Shown here piece after piece: positions 25,129-33,624 of a stretch of DNA of 64,000 nucleotides. Location of the stretch: NCBI GenBank assembly GCA_964594075.1, contig CAZQKW010000015.1:3274-67273 (forward strand), written 5' to 3'. Under the pieces are notes generated by a model, which worked only from the letters and a program-made list of their open reading frames with translations, was not told the origin of the DNA and did not search any database. Positions within the stretch are counted from its first letter, which is position 1; the number at the start of each line of letters is the position of its first letter. The translations under genes were made by a program, and so were the position numbers. Source of the stretch: CAZQKW01 sp964594075 (GTDB lineage Bacteria; Desulfobacterota; WTBG01; CAIYCZ01).

Positions 25129-26514
25129 TTAAATGCCGTTTTCTTCGGGTGCGTTTATGCCAAGTTTGTCCATTTTATATTTAAGGATTCGTCGCGTTAT
25201 GCCAAGCATTTTTGCCGCCCGCGACTGAACATAATCCGATTTTTCTAAAGCATTTAAGATGATCTCACGGTTAAATTCAGATTCTGCCTCTTCAAGAGAT
25301 AGTTTACCGTTCAGAACGCTTTCCTGATAATCACCGTTAGCCGATTGCTTATCATCAGGACGATGGCCTTTGTTCTGGCGCACATTTTCAGGTATATCGT
25401 GTGCGCTTATGGCAGTGCCGTCTGAAAGCGCAACAATACGTTCTATAAGGTTTTCCAGTTCTCGCACATTTCCCGGCCAGTCGTACCGTTCGAATATCTT
25501 CATGGCATCATTTGCAATCGTCATTGGCTGACGCCCTTCTTCCTGCGTTATTTTTTTTAGGAAATAGTCAATAAGCAGCGGAATATCTTCGCGGCGTTCT
25601 CGGAGCGGTGGAAGAACGATAGGCACTACGTTGATGCGATAATAAAAATCTTCCCTGATTTGCTTATCTTTGAGGGCGGCTTCAAGATTGCGATTCGTTG
25701 CCGCAATCAATCGGGTATCCACAGAAATGGGTTTGATGCCGCCAACTCGGGTAAACTCTTTTTCCTGAAGAAACCTGAGAACTTTCGCCTGGGTAAACAG
25801 AGATAATTCTGTAATTTCGTCCAGGAACAGAGTTCCCTGATGAGAAAGTTCAAAATGCCCAATTCGCCGTTCATAGGCATTGGTGAATGCTCCTTTCTCA
25901 TGGCCAAACAGCTCGCTTTCAATGAGTGTTTCAGGAATTGCGGCACAGTTCAACGCCACAAACGGCTTGTCACGGCGAGGTCCATTAAAATGAATAGAAC
26001 GGGCAACGAGCTCTTTTCCGGTGCCGCTTTCGCCGGAGATCAGCACAGTTGTTTTACGATCTGCCACCTGACGGATCATATCAAAGATTTTCTGCATTGC
26101 TGCGCTTTTGCCAATAATGTTCGCTTTGTCACAGATTATTTTGAACCGGCGTTCCTCCTCTTTTTTGAGGGCCTCTTCAACCACCTGCGTAATTTCATTC
26201 ACATCAAAGGGCTTGGTTAGGTAGTCAAAGGCGCCGAGTTTCATGGCTTCAACAGCCGTTTTAACAGTTTTGGTGGCAGTAATCATGACTACCTGCTGTT
26301 TACGATTGTGCTCTTTGATCTTTCTTAACGTTTCCATGCCATCCATGCCGGGCATAATTATGTCAAGCAGGATTAGATCAGGCTGCTGTGCCACAAGCAG
26401 GCGCAACGCTTCTTCGCCGCTTTCCGCAGTCATCAGCTCATATTTGCGCTTCAGAATCATGCGCAGTGATTCACGGGTGGCAAGCTCGTCATCAACAATA
26501 AGAATTGATTTCAT
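25129..26514 (-). CDS. NtrC-family sigma54-dependent response regulator
   Basis: A 461-residue protein from the ATG at 26514 (GGGAGA upstream). Receiver: ILIVDDE, phospho-Asp in LILLDIIMPG, YLTKPFD. AAA+ domain: Walker A GESGTGKELVAR, ELFGHEKGAFTNA in place of the usual GAFTGA loop, GTLFLDEI (Walker B), and the R-finger region PPLRERREDIPLL. C-terminal Fis-type HTH: SEFNREIILNALEKSDYVQSRAAKMLGITRRIL. It should activate sigma54 promoters when phosphorylated by the neighbouring kinases. The Asn in GAFTNA is at the sigma54 contact loop; variants occur, so activity is still expected. Confidence 0.92.
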   Translation of the reverse strand: MKSILIVDDELATRESLRMILKRKYELMTAESGEEALRLLVAQQPDLILLDIIMPGMDGMETLRKIKEHNRKQQVVMITATKTVKTAVEAMKLGAFDYLTKPFDVNEITQVVEEALKKEEERRFKIICDKANIIGKSAAMQKIFDMIRQVADRKTTVLISGESGTGKELVARSIHFNGPRRDKPFVALNCAAIPETLIESELFGHEKGAFTNAYERRIGHFELSHQGTLFLDEITELSLFTQAKVLRFLQEKEFTRVGGIKPISVDTRLIAATNRNLEAALKDKQIREDFYYRINVVPIVLPPLRERREDIPLLIDYFLKKITQEEGRQPMTIANDAMKIFERYDWPGNVRELENLIERIVALSDGTAISAHDIPENVRQNKGHRPDDKQSANGDYQESVLNGKLSLEEAESEFNREIILNALEKSDYVQSRAAKMLGITRRILKYKMDKLGINAPEENGI

Positions 26515-26537
26515 ATATGTCATTCTCCCACGGTCAT

Positions 26538-28055
26538 TTAATATCTGGAAAGATTGATTGTTATTACCGTACGATCTGCAACAAGTTGTTTATTACAGGT
26601 AATTGCATTTTTTTGCAATACCTGTTGCGCAAGAAAAAAGTCAAGGCCCTGAAGATCGTTTATTTGTTCACCGTTACCATTGTGAAAAGCTAAGCCCTGC
26701 ACGTTTTTATCGCCCGCATAGGAAAAAGTTAACACTATGGAATCACCGTGTACTTCGGGTGTAATCTCAGCATGGTGGCTACCAGATGCATTGTTAGCAA
26801 TATGGAACAGAATGTTTTCAAAGGAATAGCGCAGGTGCTCAAAATCAGCCCGGACATCAGGGATTAACTCAAAGTGTTTTGCATTCCAGGCAATCTGCAG
26901 GCGGGGACCCGCAGCGTTAATTGTATTTAAAGCCTCTTGCAGCATAGCGCTGAGTGAAACGCTGTTGAACTGCGGCCGGCAGAGCTTGGCAAATTCAAGC
27001 ATTCTTTCTGTGAGATAATTAATACGATCAGTGCTTCTCTCTGCGATAGCAAAAAACCCTGATAAAAATTCAGGGTCATTCATATGGCCGGGAAAAAGCT
27101 GAATGAACGTTTTTATTGCTACGAGAGGATTTTTTATTTCATGCGAAAGCTCTGCTACCAGATGTGTTGTGATCTGCTCAAAGGGTATTGACACTGCATT
27201 TGCCACAGGCTGTTTCTGCTCTATTGAAGCAGCGTAGTTGCTATTGCTTAACCATGATTCCCGCGGGACGTCTGTTTTTTCATGCGGCGCTTTGAACAAT
27301 ATGTTTTCCCGCTTCAGTTTGTGCGTGTTTGAAAAAAGCATTGATCGGCAAATGACGCTTTCAAGCTCAGGCAGATTACCCGGCCAGGAATAGTCTTGAA
27401 GGCATTTTATGGCATCTTCACTGAACTCTACAGAAGATTTGGGAGTCCGCTCAGCACATGCGCATAAAAAAACATGAGCAAGACGCGGAATGTCACCTTG
27501 CCGCTGGCGCAACGGCAAAAGTTCTATGGGTGCAACAGCAAGTTTATACAGCAACTCATCCACTATTGCGGCCTGCGATACGGTTTCCTCAAATGTTTTA
27601 TATATACCTGCGCCAATACGGCCTTCAAAACGGATTTGCCTATTGGCAAGCGGCACATTTTGCTCTATGAGCATGTTTAACAATATTTTTTGCAGGCGGT
27701 ATGAGGAATATTCAAAGGCATTTATGAAAATGCTGCCTTTAAATACTTGTTCGTTTGAAGCCTCGTTTATAAGTGCAAACAGGATGTTAATATTTTCATG
27801 TTCCCTGTCTGGTTGCAGGTGAATTTCAACAAATGGTTCATTTTTTGTAAATCCAGTTTCATGGATGAGTTGTGCAAGATATGTTTGTGCAAGGCCTTTT
27901 TCTCCCACGATAAGGAAGGGAAGGGGAGTATGAGTAATTTTTTCTACGGAGTTAAGGGTCAATGATGAAAATAAAAGATCGTTAGCTATTTCACGGTAAG
28001 AAACAAAAGGCGCTCTTTGATGAGATGGAGAATTATTACTGGACATGCTGAGCAT
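26538..28055 (-). CDS. histidine kinase with a degenerate sigma54-activator AAA+ domain
   Basis: A 505-residue protein. Residues 25-255 follow an NtrC AAA+ domain (FLIVGEKGLAQTYLAQLIH, GSIFINAFE, LLPLRQRQGDIPRL, SWPGNLPELE), but Walker A lacks the GK, Walker B has NA for DE, and the GAFTGA loop is missing. From about residue 290 there is a HisKA domain with the H-box ELSHEIKNPLVAIKTF. The HATPase part is recognisable (FENILFHIANNA) but its G-boxes are weak. Gene order is kinase 28036, this gene, then the regulator at 25129, with a 20-base overlap with the first. It may be a modulator or phosphotransfer partner. No TM segment. Confidence 0.75.
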   Translation of the reverse strand: MLSMSSNNSPSHQRAPFVSYREIANDLLFSSLTLNSVEKITHTPLPFLIVGEKGLAQTYLAQLIHETGFTKNEPFVEIHLQPDREHENINILFALINEASNEQVFKGSIFINAFEYSSYRLQKILLNMLIEQNVPLANRQIRFEGRIGAGIYKTFEETVSQAAIVDELLYKLAVAPIELLPLRQRQGDIPRLAHVFLCACAERTPKSSVEFSEDAIKCLQDYSWPGNLPELESVICRSMLFSNTHKLKRENILFKAPHEKTDVPRESWLSNSNYAASIEQKQPVANAVSIPFEQITTHLVAELSHEIKNPLVAIKTFIQLFPGHMNDPEFLSGFFAIAERSTDRINYLTERMLEFAKLCRPQFNSVSLSAMLQEALNTINAAGPRLQIAWNAKHFELIPDVRADFEHLRYSFENILFHIANNASGSHHAEITPEVHGDSIVLTFSYAGDKNVQGLAFHNGNGEQINDLQGLDFFLAQQVLQKNAITCNKQLVADRTVITINLSRY

Positions 28056-30174
28056 TGTTATTAAGTAAAAGCAGTGGATTTACGGGAAGCGTAATAGTAA
28101 AGGTGGTGCCTTCATTTAGTCTGCTGTTAACATCAATGGTTCCGCCATGTTTTATTACAATTTGTTGGGTAGTCGCTAAACCAAAGCCGCTTCCGGATGC
28201 TTTAGTAGTGTAATAGGGGGTAAATATCTTTTCCCAATCTTCTTTTGGAATACCGATTCCGGTATCGCTTACTTGTATTTTAATGAATTCTACCTCTCCA
28301 TTTGCTTTTTCCTGTTTTTGCGTGGAAATAAATATTTTGCCATTTTGCGGTGTTGCCTCTATGGCATTTAATATAAGATTTATAAAAACCTGTTTAATTT
28401 GTTCTTTATCAACAGTGATCTGTGGCAGGTTTGGCGATAATATCGTTTCAATGGTCTGCCCTTTTTTATGCGCTTCGTTTTTAAGAAATGCAACCATTTC
28501 ATCAATAATACTGTTGATATTTTCTTTCTGGAAAAACGGATTGGCAGGCCTTGCATAATCAAGAAGATTATTTATCTTTTTTGTAACCCGCTCTATTTCA
28601 GAGACAACGACAGAGCTAAAATAGGAGCGAAATTCCTCATCTTCATATCTCTCTGGCAAGAGCTGCGCAGAGGTTTTAATAGCAACCATCGGATTGCGTA
28701 TTTCGTGGGCGATGCCAGCAGCAAGCGTTCCAATTTGCGCAAGGCGGTCCGCACGCTCCATTGCTAATCGTTGTTTATTTAGGTTTTCCACAAGATTGGC
28801 ATTTTCAAGGGCGACAGCGGCACTGCCGGCAAGAGTTGAGAGCAGTTCAAGATCCTCGTGCGAATACATTTTTTTATTGCCCTTTATGCCAAGATTAATG
28901 ATGCCTATTAATTTGTTTTTTGAGATAAGTGGAATAGTTATTTCTGCTTCTAAAGCATTCATTGCTGAAAGTATCGTTTGTGTATCGGCAGTTTCTTTAA
29001 TGTGTTCTATTTCTTCACGAACTATAATCTCTTGGCGTTGTTCCAATAAAGAAAAAAAAGGGTGATTCTTATGAAAATTCGAAGCAGTATTAGGGAGGTT
29101 TTTTAATGAATTAGATTCAAATAGCACATAACAATTCTCTTCTTCATCAAGCAGATATATCGAAGCTGATTTAACATCCATTGCCTGTGTTATCGTGTTC
29201 ACGATTTTTTTGCAGAGCTCGTTTTTGTTTAAAATCGTAACTGTCGCTCTGGTTAATTCTTGAATAGCTTTTTTATAATCTTTTAAATTTTTAAAAACAT
29301 ATTGTTCGGCTCTATATTCTGCGTGTAATCTCAATTTAGGAAAAATATAAGCAGCTGTGAGTATCGCCAGAGCTGATAAAACAGAAAAAATTAAATTGGT
29401 TTCTTTGAAAATAATTTTTTGGGCATACAGCATAATTGCCACAAGAGGAATCAAATAGAGGAAAGAAGCAAAAACATAAACAGCTCCCTTTCTTATAACA
29501 AAGTCAATATCCATGAGGCGGTGTTTGACAATAGCGTAACTAATGATTAGCCCTTCTAAAGGAAAAAATAATTGGCCAAAGGGATATACATTAACATTAA
29601 AAACTGGAAGAAATGTTGTAATGCCACCGCTAAAACCAACGACGCATGCAATTATAATGTATTTTAGCTGGTTTTTAAGTAATCCGCTTGCTTTTTTGTA
29701 TGCATTTAATAGTTTAAAAAAACCGTAGTTAATAGATATAAATAACAATAACAGATATACAAAGTATAAAGGCCCTGGTTGCGAATAAAATTTAAAACTG
29801 AGTTTGGGAGATATATCAGAATGAAATAATGGCGTGAAACTAATTATGAGTGTTAATCCGGAAAAAGCATAAGCAACTTTGATTGCCTTTTTGCTAATTT
29901 CTTCTAATTTAAGAAGTGCAAAAACAAAATGAAGGAAAAATAATGGGATACATATAGCGCCAACGTTTAAGAATCTTACCCAAAAAAACCCCCAATCTTT
30001 ATCGGGAGCCGTTATTGCCATTGCAAAGCCAAACGCCCATATTGAAATGCTGAGATTCATCAAAGCAAAGGTAATATTAATGTTACTTTTTCTATTTTTA
30101 GAATAAACGAATATCCCGAGGAAGAGACTCAGCGTTGCGGTGATAAGATTGGAGATAATGTAGGCTAAAAGCAT
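28036..30174 (-). CDS. membrane histidine kinase (7TM-GAF-HisKA-HATPase)
   Basis: A 712-residue protein. The first 280 residues hold about eight hydrophobic segments, typical of the histidine-kinase N-terminal 7TM region. Residues 310-470 form a GAF domain (ELCKKIVNTITQAMDVKSAS through SAAVALENA). HisKA follows with AAGIAHEIRNPMVAIKTSAQ, then HATPase with FINLILNAIEAT, DTGIGIP and GSGFGLATTQQI. This layout, next to an NtrC regulator, resembles the PrsK/PrsR pair of exopolysaccharide/PEP-CTERM systems, but no exosortase genes are here. Its H-box region is similar to that of the degenerate kinase, suggesting duplication. Inner membrane. Confidence 0.9.
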   Translation of the reverse strand: MLLAYIISNLITATLSLFLGIFVYSKNRKSNINITFALMNLSISIWAFGFAMAITAPDKDWGFFWVRFLNVGAICIPLFFLHFVFALLKLEEISKKAIKVAYAFSGLTLIISFTPLFHSDISPKLSFKFYSQPGPLYFVYLLLLFISINYGFFKLLNAYKKASGLLKNQLKYIIIACVVGFSGGITTFLPVFNVNVYPFGQLFFPLEGLIISYAIVKHRLMDIDFVIRKGAVYVFASFLYLIPLVAIMLYAQKIIFKETNLIFSVLSALAILTAAYIFPKLRLHAEYRAEQYVFKNLKDYKKAIQELTRATVTILNKNELCKKIVNTITQAMDVKSASIYLLDEEENCYVLFESNSLKNLPNTASNFHKNHPFFSLLEQRQEIIVREEIEHIKETADTQTILSAMNALEAEITIPLISKNKLIGIINLGIKGNKKMYSHEDLELLSTLAGSAAVALENANLVENLNKQRLAMERADRLAQIGTLAAGIAHEIRNPMVAIKTSAQLLPERYEDEEFRSYFSSVVVSEIERVTKKINNLLDYARPANPFFQKENINSIIDEMVAFLKNEAHKKGQTIETILSPNLPQITVDKEQIKQVFINLILNAIEATPQNGKIFISTQKQEKANGEVEFIKIQVSDTGIGIPKEDWEKIFTPYYTTKASGSGFGLATTQQIVIKHGGTIDVNSRLNEGTTFTITLPVNPLLLLNNNAQHVQ

Positions 30175-30185
30175 ATTATAAAATT

Positions 30186-31181
30186 CTAATGAATCGGCAA
30201 ATAATCATTTACGAACCATTCCACAGTTTTTTTAACGCCTTCTTTAAGCTCAACTATCGGACGGTAGCCCAACTCTAATTGAGCCTTTTTAATATCCACG
30301 AACCAATTACTTGTTAACTCTTTAATAGTATTTCTGGTTAGCGGAGATGTTACTCCAAATGGTTTTGAAAAAATTGGCAACACAAAGGATAAAATATTTG
30401 CAGCAAAAAAAGGCATATGAGGTAGTGGTAATTCTTTGCCCAGTTCTGTTGCAATTGTTGAGGCTATTTGATTTATTGTATATGGTCTTGCATCTGCAAG
30501 GAAGTATGTTTCGCCTGCTGAACGATTTTCTTTTTCAGCCAGCAACATACCGTGAATAAGATTATCTATATAACAAAGGCTTACAAAATTATTACCATCA
30601 CCAATAATCTTGAACATTCCGTTGTGAATTAATTTCAAAAACATTAAAACTCGTGATGATTCAGAAACCCCGGGACCGTAAACTAAAGGCGGACGAATTA
30701 CCACTGTCGGCACTTTGTAACTTCTGGAAAGTTCTTTAACAATTTTTTCGCCTTCTAATTTACTTTTTCCATATGGAGTTATAGGACAACAAGGGCTATT
30801 TTCATTAACCGGTAGATCCCTAACAGGATTTGGTCCTGTGGCCGAACTGCTACTTAAATGGATTAATTTCCTCACCGAACCGTTAGAACATGCTTCTAAC
30901 AGATTGTTGACCCCTGAAACATTAACACTATAATAATTGCCGGCATCTAACGCAAAAACTTCTCCTGCAACATTATAAATAATATCTGTCTCTATTAGTG
31001 CTTTTTTTAACGAATCCTTATCCCTAAGGTCTCCATAGACAATTTCTGCATTTAATTCCTTGAGGAAATCAATCTGGCTTGATTTTCTTATTAAGCATTT
31101 AATTGATCTCCCCTCATTCTTTAAAGCTTTAACCAAATGCCTTCCAATAAATCCTGTTGCTCCAGTTATGAGAATTTTCAC
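30186..31181 (-). CDS. extended SDR (NAD-dependent epimerase/dehydratase or reductase)
   Basis: A 331-residue protein from GTG at 31181, with AAGGA upstream. It has the cofactor motif GATGFIGRHL, the catalytic Ser/Thr in LSSSSATGPNP and YGKSK (Tyr-x3-Lys). The C-terminal half (DNLIHGMLLAEKE) fits dihydroflavonol-4-reductase- or 3-beta-hydroxysteroid-dehydrogenase-like SDRs. Position after FabF and the ICMT-type gene suggests it reduces or modifies a keto group on the same acyl product. It lies 11 bases before the 7TM kinase gene, so the signalling genes may be read from the same transcript. Confidence 0.85.
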   Translation of the reverse strand: MKILITGATGFIGRHLVKALKNEGRSIKCLIRKSSQIDFLKELNAEIVYGDLRDKDSLKKALIETDIIYNVAGEVFALDAGNYYSVNVSGVNNLLEACSNGSVRKLIHLSSSSATGPNPVRDLPVNENSPCCPITPYGKSKLEGEKIVKELSRSYKVPTVVIRPPLVYGPGVSESSRVLMFLKLIHNGMFKIIGDGNNFVSLCYIDNLIHGMLLAEKENRSAGETYFLADARPYTINQIASTIATELGKELPLPHMPFFAANILSFVLPIFSKPFGVTSPLTRNTIKELTSNWFVDIKKAQLELGYRPIVELKEGVKKTVEWFVNDYLPIH

Positions 31182-31249
31182 TTATAGTAATCCTTTTTTA
31201 TAGAATGTAAAATTGAAGGTCGCTACATTTAATTGGTTTCATTCGAATA

Positions 31250-31816
31250 CTATTTAATAAAAGGTATTAACATAGGAACATTAGATTTATATTTGTGATA
31301 TAACGAACCAAATTTTATTAATAGTATCTGTTCTTCTTGATAAAGTCTTATTAAAAGAAAAGGGATATATATAAAGAGAGATGATAAAAAACCATAATAA
31401 GCATTTGGGATAAGCGGAAAACCTAATATTTCAAATATAATAGAAAGATATATAGGGTGGCGAACATATTTATAGGGACCCTCGATTATCAAAGGCTGAT
31501 TTTTTCTTATTTCAATGTGAGCACTGTGGTATTTCCCCAATGTGCTTGCTGCCCATTTCCTGCCTAATAAGCCGATAGTGAACATTATTAAGCCAACTAA
31601 AGAAACCTTCTGATTTATAGGTTTATTATTATTAATGAAATATTCTAAGACAACAACGATACCGATCGTAAAATGAACTACAGATAATACATAAAGTGTC
31701 CAGCCCTTTATAATTTCACCCTTTTCTTGACCAGACAAGAAAAATGTAGACCAAATCCTGTGAACAGCCATTGAAAACATAAAAAACAGGAACGCATATG
31801 TGAATAAATTATTCAT
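31250..31816 (-). CDS. isoprenylcysteine carboxyl methyltransferase-family membrane protein
   Basis: A 188-residue protein if started at the ATG at 31816, just after the FabF stop; longer readings overlap FabF and have no good RBS. It has about five hydrophobic segments, then IIEGPYKYVRHPIYLSII, the Arg-His-Pro motif of ICMT/PEMT-type methyltransferases, and a C-terminal EEQILLIKFGSLYHKYKSNVPMLIPF with the Glu-x-Tyr SAM region. In lipid gene clusters this family methylates a carboxylate or other polar group. It sits in a minus-strand run with FabF and an SDR. Inner membrane. Confidence 0.83.
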   Translation of the reverse strand: MNNLFTYAFLFFMFSMAVHRIWSTFFLSGQEKGEIIKGWTLYVLSVVHFTIGIVVVLEYFINNNKPINQKVSLVGLIMFTIGLLGRKWAASTLGKYHSAHIEIRKNQPLIIEGPYKYVRHPIYLSIIFEILGFPLIPNAYYGFLSSLFIYIPFLLIRLYQEEQILLIKFGSLYHKYKSNVPMLIPFIK

Positions 31817-31832
31817 TTTATGGAATGAATAA

Positions 31833-33089
31833 TTAATTGATGAAATTAACGAAAACGAGAGCAGAGTTTTTGCCACCAAACCCATATGAATTTGAAAGAA
31901 CCGTGTGAACTTCAGCACACCGTCCCACATTTGGGACATAATCCAAATCACACTCTGGGTCAGGATCTTCGTAATTTATGGTAGGAGGTAAAAATTGATA
32001 TTTTAATGTAAGGAAAGAGGCAACAGCTTCAATCGCCCCTGCAGCGCCAAGAGCATGACCGGTCATTGACTTATTTGCGCTAATCGGAATTTTATATGCC
32101 TTATCTCCAAAAACCTTTTTTATAACTTTGGTTTCGTTTTTGTCATTAAATGGGGTTGAAGTGCCATGTGCATTAATATAATCAATTTCTTCTGGAGAAA
32201 TACCGGCATCCGCAATTGCGCGCCTAACACAAACACTCCCTGCCTCCGCGTCGGGAGCCGGTTGCACCATATGAAAAGCATCAAGTGTAGAGTAATACCC
32301 CGCAATTTCACCATAAATTTTAGCATTTCGCCGGAGAGCATGTCCCAATTCCTCCATTACCATGATGCCTGCTCCTTCGCTTAAAACAAAGCCATTCCTC
32401 TTGGCATCAAAAGGCCTTGAAGCTTTTTCCGGCGGATCGTTCAACGTAGACAATGCATGAATAATATCAAATGAGCCGAGTGTTAATGGTGCCAGCGGTG
32501 CTTCAGCTCCGCCGACTATACAGATATCCAGAAGTCCATTCTTGATGCATTGATACGCATAGCCAATAGAGTCATTTCCCGTTGAACATGCGCCAGCTAT
32601 AGTATTGCTAAACCCTTTAATACCCAGCGCAATTGAGACCTGACTGGCGGCTGCTCCCGGAAACAGACTGCTGTTTAGATAAGGGCTGACTCTTTTAAGG
32701 CCTTTTTCAAGGAAAATGGTGTGTTGCGTTTCTGCTAATGGTATGCCACCCATTGCGGAGCCTATTATAATACCTATATCAAAAGCATTATGTTCGTTGA
32801 TTTTCAGTTCAGCATCTTTAATCGCCATTTGAGCCGCAACCACTGCAAAATGTGAAAAACGGTCCATTTTCTTAGCGCTTAATGGATCCATATAGTCTGT
32901 GGGATCAAAATCTTTAACTTCACCTGCGACCTTGGAGTTAAAAGTTGATATATCAAAGCTTGTTATAGTCCCAATGCCTGATTTACCCTCTTTTAAAGAA
33001 TTCCAAAATGCTTCAAGACCTATACCGATTGGAGATACAACTCCCAGCCCTGTTATGACTACTCTCCTGCTTTTATAGTAATTATTCAT
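31833..33089 (-). CDS. fabF: beta-ketoacyl-ACP synthase II
   Basis: A 418-residue protein; the ATG at 33089 follows GAGG. N-terminal RRVVITGLGVVSPIG; active-site Cys at about residue 168 in IAGACSTGND; first catalytic His in INAHGTSTPFND; second in SANKSMTGHALGAAGA. The complete Cys-His-His triad and length match FabF, which elongates acyl-ACP with malonyl-ACP. A second KAS and an ACP lie 0.5 kb away on the plus strand. The pair plus SDR and methyltransferase looks like a dedicated lipid or polyketide-like cluster and not the housekeeping fab operon. Confidence 0.92.
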   Translation of the reverse strand: MNNYYKSRRVVITGLGVVSPIGIGLEAFWNSLKEGKSGIGTITSFDISTFNSKVAGEVKDFDPTDYMDPLSAKKMDRFSHFAVVAAQMAIKDAELKINEHNAFDIGIIIGSAMGGIPLAETQHTIFLEKGLKRVSPYLNSSLFPGAAASQVSIALGIKGFSNTIAGACSTGNDSIGYAYQCIKNGLLDICIVGGAEAPLAPLTLGSFDIIHALSTLNDPPEKASRPFDAKRNGFVLSEGAGIMVMEELGHALRRNAKIYGEIAGYYSTLDAFHMVQPAPDAEAGSVCVRRAIADAGISPEEIDYINAHGTSTPFNDKNETKVIKKVFGDKAYKIPISANKSMTGHALGAAGAIEAVASFLTLKYQFLPPTINYEDPDPECDLDYVPNVGRCAEVHTVLSNSYGFGGKNSALVFVNFIN

Positions 33090-33147
33090 AATCAATAAAC
33101 CTCATGATGGATTGAAAAAATTATTTCAGGAACTATAATTTACCAAT

Positions 33148-33339
33148 TTAAACTTTTTGTTTTTTTTCCTGGTATTCCAGCACTGCTTTAATATGTGCGT
33201 CTTCCCAGACTCTCCACCCCCTCCAATCTTTTTTTGCCGTATTTAATTCTGGAATTCGATTTTTTTCTGCTAACCAGCGACGAAGGGTAGATTCAGATAC
33301 ATTAACTTTTTTAAGAAATTCTTTTGTTGAATATGGCAT
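33148..33339 (-). CDS. MerR-type small HTH protein
   Basis: A 63-residue protein; the ATG at 33339 follows AAGGA. Sequence: YSTKEFLKKVNVSESTLRRWL is a winged-helix HTH of the MerR/excisionase type, with a DWRGWRVW wing and a short tail. It has no effector domain. It lies just upstream of fabF and across from the second KAS gene, so it is a candidate local regulator. The dyad at 33408-33439 lies 70 bases upstream of its start and could be its operator. Confidence 0.82.
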   Translation of the reverse strand: MPYSTKEFLKKVNVSESTLRRWLAEKNRIPELNTAKKDWRGWRVWEDAHIKAVLEYQEKKQKV

Positions 33340-33407
33340 CAGAAATTCCTTTCAGGATCATTGTAAATGATTAGAAAACAAAAATCCCTTTTAATTCATT
33401 TAAAGGT

Positions 33408-33439
33408 TTGATAGGTATAACAGGCATAAAGCCTATCAA
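33408..33439. promoter_or_regulatory. inverted repeat, putative operator
   Basis: Perfect 8-base arms TTGATAGG (33408-33415) and CCTATCAA (33432-33439) separated by 16 bases. It lies in the AT-rich divergent region between the HTH gene and the second KAS gene and could bind the MerR-type protein. Inference from position and symmetry. Confidence 0.45.
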
Positions 33440-33541
33440 GCAAGAAATACTCTGTCAACAAAAATGTTTATTTTAAATTATTTAACATGATGTTTAATAA
33501 TAGCTATGTTTAGTCCATAGAATTATGCTGTTAAAATTTTA

Positions 33542-33570
33542 TTGACATTGTTAAATAATAATTTTATAAA
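33542..33570 (+). promoter_or_regulatory. near-consensus sigma70 promoter for the second KAS gene
   Basis: TTGACA (33542-33547), a 17-base spacer, TATAAA (33565-33570). The best promoter match in the window. Transcription should start near 33577, giving a leader of about 48 bases before the ATG at 33625. Confidence 0.6.
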
Positions 33571-33624
33571 AATATCAAATTATAGTATGTTGATTTTGGC
33601 AGATATCTATATATAGGGATTGTT

